From contig NC_035795.1 in the NCBI RefSeq assembly GCF_001653235.2, positions 2,232,001 to 2,296,000 of the forward strand: DNA of 64,000 nt. Reading direction: 5' to 3'. The stretch is from Pochonia chlamydosporia 170 (Eukaryota > Ascomycota > Sordariomycetes > Hypocreales > Clavicipitaceae). The notes beneath the pieces were generated by a model. The model was not told the DNA's origin. It searched no databases and was given only the letters and a program-made list of their open reading frames with translations. Shown here one piece after another: positions 56,647-64,000 of this stretch (positions within the stretch are counted from its first letter, which is position 1; every line of letters begins with the position of its first letter). Both the position numbers and the translations under genes were made by a program.

Positions 56647-58661
56647 TCACTTTCCAATAACATAAGGCTTATTATCCTTAAAGATAAGTCCCGGCTTCCT
56701 CTCCGCCAGATCCAACACCATCTCCGCAAAATAACTATTTGCCCACGCGAACCACGGACGCGTAAAGTCACTCGCATTGTAAATGTGCACACTCTCATGT
56801 ATCAGACCCAGCCCAGACGTATTCTCCAGAATAAGCGCAAGCCGATCCTTGATCTCCTGGTCATCGTCTGCGCCAAAGATACCCGACACCTGGGACATGG
56901 GCCAAGGATACGTAGCGTTGACATGAGGGCCACTGGGGACATTAGCACGGAATTTGCACCTTGCATAGGTTCACTTACCCGATTCCTTGGAACTTCTTGC
57001 CAACAGCAAAGTACGGGTTCGCACGCGAAAACATGGCCTCCTTGGTCTTCTTGTACGTGCGGTCGTTTCGGGACAGGAAGCCCAGGTACGGCAGGGACAC
57101 GAGACTAGGCACGTTTGCGTCGTCCATGATGTACTGTCCGCCGTAGCCGTTTGTTTCGTAGGCGAATATGCCGTTGGGCGTCTTGGTGTGCTGGAGGACT
57201 GCTTTTCTCACGGAGGCTGCGTATCTGCGGGCGCTCTTGGAGATTTGCTTAAGTTTGTGGGCGGAGTCGAGCACGTCTGCGATGTGGCCTAGTTCGACTG
57301 CCAACATGGCGTTGTCGGAGGTGATGTAGTCTAAGTGGTGAGTTTGGGCCTTTGAGATAGTATCATGACGGTTGGGTACTTACTAAAGACACACAAGTCA
57401 TCTGAGGGTCGGTGGCTGGATCCAACGAGGCCATTCGCAAGCTTGGGCTCGCCGTTTCCACCGTTGGGCACGGGCGGAGAGAGTGAGCCGGCTGTTCCTG
57501 TCCAGTTGAAGTAGCTGACGAATTCCCAGTCCTTTGACCACGAGCCCTGGGATTGCTCATCGATGGTCTGGAGGATCTTGTTCATTGCCTTTTCCCCTGT
57601 GGAGGGTTAGCACATGTGGTTCAAGGGGATCTGGCTGCTTACAGTTGTCGTTGATGAAGGATGCGTCTTTTGTGTTTTGGTAGTACGATCGGGAGATTTT
57701 GAGGAAGCCGGCTAGCGAGTCCAGTTCATACTATGTGTGTTAGTTGTGCTGTTTGATGGTTGTGAGGGGACATACCTTGCATTCGAACACGGTCTGGTTA
57801 TCAACAGGGCTATGCGATGTTAGGATACAGCACAGCAGTTTGAAGAGAGTCTGTTACGTACGGATTGACCGTAACTTTGGTAGCATAGTCGTTGACTGTT
57901 GGCTTAAGTCCCGATTCGGGCGGAGGCTGGAAAGATCCTATTCCCAGTCAGTATTGCACTTTTGCGTACTTAATGACTCCCATACCACAATAGGGATACT
58001 GGTAAATGTATCGTGATTCAGTGTTAATCACTGCCTTGACAAGCGCCTTGAGGTTCTTATCCTGCGGCAGCAGCTTGTACAGGTGTGCAAATTGGTTGCC
58101 CGTATCTCGGAGCCATTGCGCCCTGCACTACATCAGCACACATACGCACACCTCTTTCATTTAATGACTAACGTGATGTCCTATGCGCGAGTTAGAATTG
58201 TAAAATAACTGAGTTGGTACTATTACACTTACACCAGTAACGATGAATGCCAAATTAACCTTGGGATCAAAATACTTGACCGTCGTGTCCAAAGTCGAAG
58301 GAAACGTGTTTTCAAACAGTCTGGCCAAATCGGGATTCTTGATACGCGATTTCATATCACTTATGACTTTCTAAACGCGTGTCAGCCCCTGTACTTGAAC
58401 TCTTCCCTTTGCGCAATGCAAACTCACCTCCACGGCCGGGCTCTTAAACGTGCGACACTCCTCCGACGGCCTCATAAACGGCAACTTCAACGGCCCCTTG
58501 GAATACGGCTCGTGCGGCTTCTGCGAATAGTCCGTGTAGTCGGGGCACGAAGCTGGTGTGCGGTTTTGCGCCTCGTACTCTTGCCAAGATGCTTGTACGG
58601 CGGGTAGGCCAGCCACCAGAGCAGCCACGCCGGCAATGCCCCTGACGAGTGTGGTTTTCAT
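56647..58661 (-). CDS. Secreted GH125 exo-alpha-1,6-mannosidase, ten exons
   Basis: Exons 58661-58428, 58370-58233, 58180-58173, 58122-57986, 57937-57862, 57809-57776, 57730-57643, 57596-57384, 57330-56979 and 56932-56647 give 521 residues, all frames closing. The signal peptide is MKTTLVRGIAGVAALVAGLPAVQA. GH125 motifs: VTGDITAQWLRD (residues 122-133) assembled through an 8-nt exon; HRPSDD (300-305), likely holding the catalytic acid Asp; GPHVNATYPWPMSQ; LIHESVH with Glu473, likely the base; and the end FTRPWFAWANSYFAEMVLDL. The family removes alpha-1,6-linked mannose by inversion. Nine introns of 45-57 bp are many for this size. It could work with the GH76 enzyme on fungal or yeast mannan. 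Confidence 0.92.
58173..58180 (-). other. 8-nt microexon of the GH125 gene
   Basis: The bases GACATCAC on the minus strand sit between an acceptor (GCGCATAG) and a donor (GTTAGT). They supply Asp-Ile-Thr of the invariant GDI-x-A-x-W-L-R-D motif. Reading through either flanking intron meets stops or shifts frame. Confidence 0.85.
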
Positions 58662-60632
58662 TTTCCACGCGATTTTGATGAATATGAGCGTGTCTATTAC
58701 GATTTTGAGACGTAAAAAGGATCAATTGAAGGTGAATTCCAACCGACTCACTCTATTATTAAAGTCTGTCTCGCCCCCGCACGCATATTCGTGCTGCCTC
58801 GCACGACGTCAATCCGCGAAATGACACAGAGACAGAGCAAGTAGAACGGTGTGCGGGGAAGCCGGGTTGCATTGTGAGTGGTTTCTTCACTGGTTTATGG
58901 AGATGTCTTGGGGAATTGTGCATGTCGATCGTCTTAGGGCCGATTGCTGGCATTGTTTTGCTCTCGGTATTCGGTCCAAGTTGTCTGGTCACGTACTTTG
59001 CTGTTGTCCTTTGGGGGGTCTAGTGTGGTTAGTGGTTGGAACTGCAGAGTAAGCTTGATGCTTGTCATCAATTGATGGATGATCAGCGATATTTGGAGAT
59101 TTGTTCCCCAATCTTATTGGGGCGGTTACATTTGTGGTTTGGAGCCATGTGGTGCTGCCATAGACATGATGATGATGAGTTCCCCCACGTTGGCTCGGGG
59201 GTAATTCTAACTTCTTTGACCTGAACTTGTGTATACAAATATGTTCCTACTCTTCTTCTTCTTTTTTCAATTGCTGCTTTTCTCCTGCCCAGTTTGCCAA
59301 GCTATGCCCTCAAGTAACGTTGCTGTCTTGGCTTTTGTGCGAAGCTTCACGCTTCGATATCGGGAAATGTGGCTGAATGAGTCTAATGGCTCTTATGAAG
59401 GGTGCATTCTATTTTAATTTATATGAATTGACGTGTCGAAGCGTTTTGCGAATATTTGGTGGTTCTTTTGAGGGGGGGCTGATGGAGACGGATATTTAAA
59501 ATACCGTCCCTGGCTTCAGTGACATGCTTGGTGGACATGGATATGACACCACATCATGCCACGATCAGCTGAAGCGTATTAGAGGGTAGTTTTTCGATTT
59601 ATACAAACGGCAGGCTTACTAAAAGCTACTAGTGGTGTGGTTTGGTGGTAAAATACACTGCGACATGCATTTCAGACCTGTTCTTGACGATGACCCGGAG
59701 CTCGTAGATGTACTAGAAGACGTGGACATTGCTGGCCAATCATTTCTAATGTAGGTTTACAGTTTGAGTCGCTCAGTTATAGCATGTCAAGGATGTTGGA
59801 CATGGCATGTGTGCTTCCAGACACACAAGTCATCCTCTTGAGCGCAGGTAAAGGCAGGCCATCATCCAGTGAACAAATCTCATCACCTACTTCACTGGCC
59901 AACATCATTTCAGGCTGTGAAGCTCCAATTGCGCAGGGTTTGAGCGTTTATTCGTTGGCATTACGTCCGCACACGTTCAATGTTCCACCAACCTTTGCTT
60001 GCATGAGCATGAGCCCATTCACACATACCACCTCGGCAACAGGTAAAATGAACTGGGATGCACAATATCGCACAGGGTTCAACTGGCCCAGACGGAAACG
60101 ATACCAATCATCTCTCACCTGCGGATCTCAAGCAGACAACTCACGTTGCATTCTGACTGCTTCTCCTCTCACCAGACCCCATTCACGCGGCATCATATAT
60201 CTCCATGTCCATCTTCCCTCTCCTCGCCCCACCAAATTGACGGGCCTGAGCTTGCGCTGGACTGGACTTCGACAAAACACAGACCTGGCACTAGCGCTGA
60301 TCCCAAAGTTAAACCTGGGGTAAAGAACCTGGAACTCTTTTCTTCTTCGGCTCGGATGTAGAGCCCCATATAATAAGGCACGACTCTGCCGACTTGACTC
60401 TTCTCCAGAATCAGCTTCATGTCGTCGGTTGTCGCTGATTGATATCGCTCGTTGCTCAATCTCTTGGGCTGTTCGATAGTCACAAGCTCCGTTGGCATTG
60501 GGTTCCTGGTGAACATCCTTGTCGATCCGGCAGATATTCTCCTATTAAATCGCCGGTTGGTCGCGCTGCAGATCCCAGCTGTTCAAACCGATTCCATCTC
60601 CGTCCACCACAAAGATAACGCTGGCAGCAGCC
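58662..60632. other. Divergent promoter region, GH125 / MFS permease
   Basis: About 2 kb. The plus-strand ORF at 59784-60323 has no domain or conserved look. Near 60190-60240 the sequence becomes CT-rich, which may be a leader of the permease. Nothing else recognised. Confidence 0.5.
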
Positions 60633-62601
60633 ATGGCGGAAAAGATTGACCATGTGGATAACGTTCACGATGAACGCGACGAGGTCTGTCATCTGTCGCG
60701 ACACAAAATCTCTGCTAGGATGCCTCTGCTAATCTCTCACACAGAAGCACGTGGAGACCAGAGTGGTCACTGGCGATGAAGCCTTCAACGAGGCGATGCT
60801 AAAGGAACCGCCGTCTCCTTGGACGAGAGGCCAGATTATGATCTATCTCTTCTCCTTGGTGGCCTTCTTCAACAGTACTACCAATGGCTATGACGGCTCC
60901 CTCATTAACAACCTGCTTCAGAACCCGTGGTTCATCGACAAGTACAATGGCTCCAATAGCGGCATCTGGGCTGGCATCGTCTCGTCCATGTACCAGATTG
61001 GCAACATTGTAGCCATTCCGTTCCTGGGGCCGGTTTGCGACTCCTTTGGCCGCAGGGCTGGCATGGCTAGCGGCGCGGCTCTCATCATCGTGGGTATGTA
61101 TGCTTGTGTGACGTTTCCACTCTGACGCGCATTGCTGACTGTAGCAGGCACAATTATCCAAGGTACTAGTAATGCTGCTGGTCAATTCATGGGAGGTCGC
61201 TTCCTTCTTGGATTCGGTGTATCTCTAGTAGCGACTGGCGGTCCCATGTATGTAGTTGAAGTGAACCATCCCGCTTATCGAGGTGTCGTCGGCGGTAAGT
61301 AAATACCCTCTCCCGGACAAACTCGCAGATTCCTAACAACCACAAGCAATGTACAACACTCTCTGGTTCTCAGGCTCTATCCTCTCATCAGGAGCGGCTC
61401 GCGGCGCCGCAAACGTCGGAGGCGACTACTCATGGCGTCTCATCACTTGGCTTCAGGTTTGCACACCTTGACTCCTCTCGCCTCATCACCTACTAACCAC
61501 CACAGATACTCTTCCCTTCCCTGGTCCTCATCTTCTCCTTCCTCCTTCCCGAATCCCCCCGATGGCTATACGTCCACAACAAAAAGGAAAAAGCCAAAGC
61601 CATGCTCATCAAATACCACGGCAACGGCAACGAGAACTCCGCCTGGGTGCACCTCCAACTCCGCGAGTACGAACAATTCCTCGACATGGACGGCGCCGAC
61701 AAGCGCTGGTGGGACTACCGCGTCCTCGTCAAAAAGGGAAACTTTTACCGTCTCGGCTGCAACCTGATTGTGTCGTCGTTTTCGCAGCTCGCCGGCAATG
61801 CTGTCCTGTCGTACTTTCTGGGCTCTGTACTCGACTCCGCCGGGTATACGTCGTACCTGGCCCAGGCGAACATTACCCTCATCAATAATTGCGTGCAATT
61901 TGTGTGCGCTATTTGCGGTGCGTTGCTGGTGGACAGGGTTGGGAGACGGCCGTTGCTGCTTTTTGCGTTTTCTGCGTGCACGGTTGTGTGGTTGGGCATG
62001 ACGATTGCGACGTCGCAGTTTTCGGCGTCGTATGTGGGCAAAGATGCGAGCGGTTCGGATGTTTATACGAATGGGGCGGCTAGTAAGGCTGCTTTGGCGA
62101 TGATTTTCTTGTTTGGCGCTGCGTTTTCGATTGGTATCACGCCGTTGCAAGGGTTGTATATTGTGGAGGTTTTGAGTTTTGAGATGAGAGCCAAGGGTAT
62201 GGCCATGTCTAATCTTGCGGGTATGTATTCCACCTGGTCTTTGTATGATTTGATTCATTTTGGTTCAACGTTTTTGCTAACGCGGTTTAGTCAATCTTGC
62301 TGGTTTGCTCAACCAGTATGCCTGGTCTGTCTCTATGAAGAACATTGGGTGGAAGACGTACATCATCTTTACAGTTTGGGATGCGATTTCGGTTGTCATC
62401 ATTTACTTTACTCTGCCTGAAACAAAGGGTAGAACGGTACGTCATATTCTGACGTTTGACTTTCACTAGGCACTAACATGTCGACAGCTCGAGGAGTTGG
62501 ATCATATATTTGCTGCAAAGAACCCTGTCAAGGCATCTATCTCAAAGAAGGAGCTTTTGGTGAACCGGGATGGCGATGTGGTAGAGGTCAAAGAGGCATA
62601 A
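60633..62601 (+). CDS. MFS sugar permease (lactose/hexose-type), seven exons
   Basis: Exons 60633-60683, 60745-61093, 61148-61294, 61347-61456, 61506-62220, 62291-62436 and 62488-62601 give 543 residues. The 51-nt first exon (MAEKIDHVDNVHDERDE) ends at a weaker GTCTGT donor. Signatures: NGYDGSLINNLL in helix 1, CDSFGRRAGM, GGRFLLGFGVSLVATGGPMY with VEVNHPAYRG, PESPRWLYVHNKKEKA, the long central loop, ALLVDRVGRRPL, and PETKGRTLEELDHIFAAKNP at the end. Most introns fall between transmembrane helices. It is divergent from GH125, so import of sugars released by that mannosidase is conceivable but unproven. Closest remembered relatives are fungal lactose permease-like and hexose transporters. Confidence 0.92.
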
Positions 62602-63463
62602 CCCAATCTAGCCAGTGTTTTTTCAAGAGCGGACAGTTTGTGCATGTTGGAACTTGTGTATATGAGCATCGTTAGCGACTGTCTTTGCAGTCATCTCTAA
62701 GAAGGAAATGAATTCATGACTGAAGGCGGCGTATTTCACTCAGCTGTGAGAGAGTCAACGTGTAATTACGCATACTCAACTTGGGACACAAACAAGAAGT
62801 TCGTAGTTGAAGAGACAAGGCTAGATCAAGGGCCGCTTCAACGAACAACTAAAGTTACCTGCATCAAAGCAAGTTTCGAATTGGTAAACACTTCAGGCTT
62901 AACCCGCAAGTCCAAAGTTGTCCCCGGAACTGGAAACTCGGGCAACCGTCACAACTTGTGGCTGAATGTTATGCGACGGGGAAGACGTTTTTCCACCAAA
63001 AGACGACAAGTAGTTGATTCTTGCTCTATCGTTAACAAGATGAAGTATCTCTTTGTCCAATTCATATATAACCGACGCGACTCACCACGCTTGAGCCGTC
63101 GGAGTTTATGGCATGCCAGGATGACGATCATTCCCCCACATTCCCCAGTCCCGATATCCCCGCAATCCAGGGTTCATTTGACAAGAGTATCCAGAAGACT
63201 GGACGTACACCAGGTTGCATTGGATTGAAAAACGCCATTAAAATGTCGGTTATTGATCCAAGTGACAGGCTTTCCAGCAGCAAAACGCATTGGTGGAAAA
63301 TTAAACATTGACAGACCATGCGATTTCCACGAATATTCGAGCTGCTTCAACTCTTCCAAGTGTCTGAAGGTCCAGACTTCTAATATATAGATTGGCGACT
63401 TCCATTGAATCTATTATCGATCCAGAGAGCATTTCTCAAGTCCATCTGTGTTCATCAATCACC
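62602..63463. other. Intergenic and promoter of EGF-like/propeller gene
   Basis: About 0.86 kb. The ORF at 62716-63228 shows no domain. A TATATA element lies at 63384-63389, 75 bp before the ATG at 63464, a credible TATA box. Confidence 0.5.
63384..63389 (+). promoter_or_regulatory. TATA-like element
   Basis: TATATA located 75 bp upstream of the start codon of the EGF-like/propeller gene, within a normal range for a fungal TATA box. Confidence 0.4.
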
Positions 63464-64000
63464 ATGTTTTGGCCAAGACTCGCAAGTGCGGCCCTCCTCC
63501 TTGCAAGCCTCGTATCAGGCTCCTCGCCCAAATGCTCAACCGACGATGATTGCAACCTCAATGGCATCTGCTCCCACGGTAAATGCAAATGCGACGTTGG
63601 TTGGACATCCAGCGACTGCGGCGCCCTCGACTTATACCCAGCCTCAAGACAAGCCGGCTACAACCACACAGCCGAGGGGGAATCAACCTGGGGTTCACAC
63701 ATTGTCCAAGATCCCCACGACAAGAAACTCTACCACCTCTTCTATACGTCCATGGAACACCACTGCGGTCTGCTGAAATGGATCCCCTACAGCAGAATCA
63801 TGCGCGCAGAATCGCGAACCGGCCCAGAAGGTCCTTACACGAACCCCGTGGAAGTCGTAAGCACCTTCAGCCACAACCCAACCGTGGTCTGGAGCCCATT
63901 CGACAAGAAGTATCTGCTCTACCATATCGGATGTCCGCAGGCCATACTCCCGGGCTGCGATTCCGTCGGCGGCCTCCAGTGCCCGGATAACCCCGGCGGC
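63464..64000 (+). CDS. Secreted EGF-like plus beta-propeller (GH43-like) protein, 3' truncated
   Basis: Open from the ATG at 63464 to the window end, 179 visible residues without a stop. Signal peptide MFWPRLASAALLLASLVSG. An EGF-like module follows with six cysteines at 24, 30, 36, 41, 43 and 52 (ending CKCDVGWTSSDCG). Then comes the first part of a five-bladed propeller domain of the type seen in GH43/GH117-like proteins: GSHIVQDPHDKKLYHLFYTS, HCGLLKWIPYSRIMRAES, HNPTVVWSPFDKKYLLYHIG. Proteins with this EGF-propeller order occur in fungi, oomycetes and algae and are largely uncharacterised. A role in extracellular carbohydrate binding or hydrolysis is inferred. The C-terminal part lies outside the window. 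Confidence 0.85.
   Translation, partial: MFWPRLASAALLLASLVSGSSPKCSTDDDCNLNGICSHGKCKCDVGWTSSDCGALDLYPASRQAGYNHTAEGESTWGSHIVQDPHDKKLYHLFYTSMEHHCGLLKWIPYSRIMRAESRTGPEGPYTNPVEVVSTFSHNPTVVWSPFDKKYLLYHIGCPQAILPGCDSVGGLQCPDNPGG

Noticed and set aside
59784..60323. 179-codon plus-strand ORF between GH125 and the permease
   Set aside because: No recognisable family, and it sits in a divergent promoter region.
61566..62258. 230-codon minus-strand ORF inside the permease
   Set aside because: Antisense shadow of exon 5, with Arg/His-rich composition and no conserved motif.
62716..63228. 170-codon ORF upstream of the EGF-like gene
   Set aside because: No domain or signal peptide. It occupies the 3' UTR/promoter space between two well-supported genes.

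Overview
The window is nuclear DNA of a filamentous ascomycete. Its genes are interrupted by short GT-AG introns (about 45-175 bp) carrying CTAAC/CTGAC-type branch sites, and its proteins belong to typical Pezizomycotina families: ERMES Mdm12, Ppc89-type spindle-pole protein, Zn2Cys6 regulators, MFS sugar permeases, GH76 and GH125 mannosidases, and an NPP1/NLP-type secreted protein. The overall character suggests Sordariomycetes, probably Hypocreales and perhaps a Metarhizium- or Pochonia-like genus. That placement is inference from protein flavour; no marker in the window proves it.

Layout. 1-8.2 kb is a compact housekeeping block: the 3' part of MDM12, VPS28, NOC2 and a Ppc89/Cep57-family gene. 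9.9-11.8 kb holds a secreted GH76 alpha-1,6-mannanase. 12.16-12.91 kb is a tandem array of 47-bp units in strict register. 14.1-15.5 kb has a solitary kinase-like gene. 16.5-18.3 kb is mitochondrial threonine dehydratase. About 4.2 kb without a recognisable gene precedes a large cyclic-nucleotide-binding/F-box/LRR gene (22.6-25.5 kb). A mitochondrial BAX-inhibitor-family membrane protein and MsrA follow.

29.9-43.2 kb is a sugar-uptake/regulator district: two Zn2Cys6 regulators and two MFS sugar permeases, with one regulator divergent from an alpha-glucoside-type permease. 43.2-53.9 kb is gene-poor. It contains one PAQR/Izh-type receptor gene, which needs a GC-AG intron, and what may be the decayed remnant of a membrane-protein gene.

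53.9-64 kb is rich in exported or transport proteins: a small secreted hydrophobic protein, an NPP1/NLP-type secreted protein, a ten-exon GH125 exo-alpha-1,6-mannosidase with an 8-nt exon, an MFS sugar permease, and a secreted EGF-like/beta-propeller protein cut by the window end. GH76 (endo) and GH125 (exo) could act successively on alpha-1,6-mannan, and the permeases could import released sugars.

Gene models were built by hand from splice signals and reading-frame arithmetic. Every multi-exon model closes in frame, but no transcript evidence was available.
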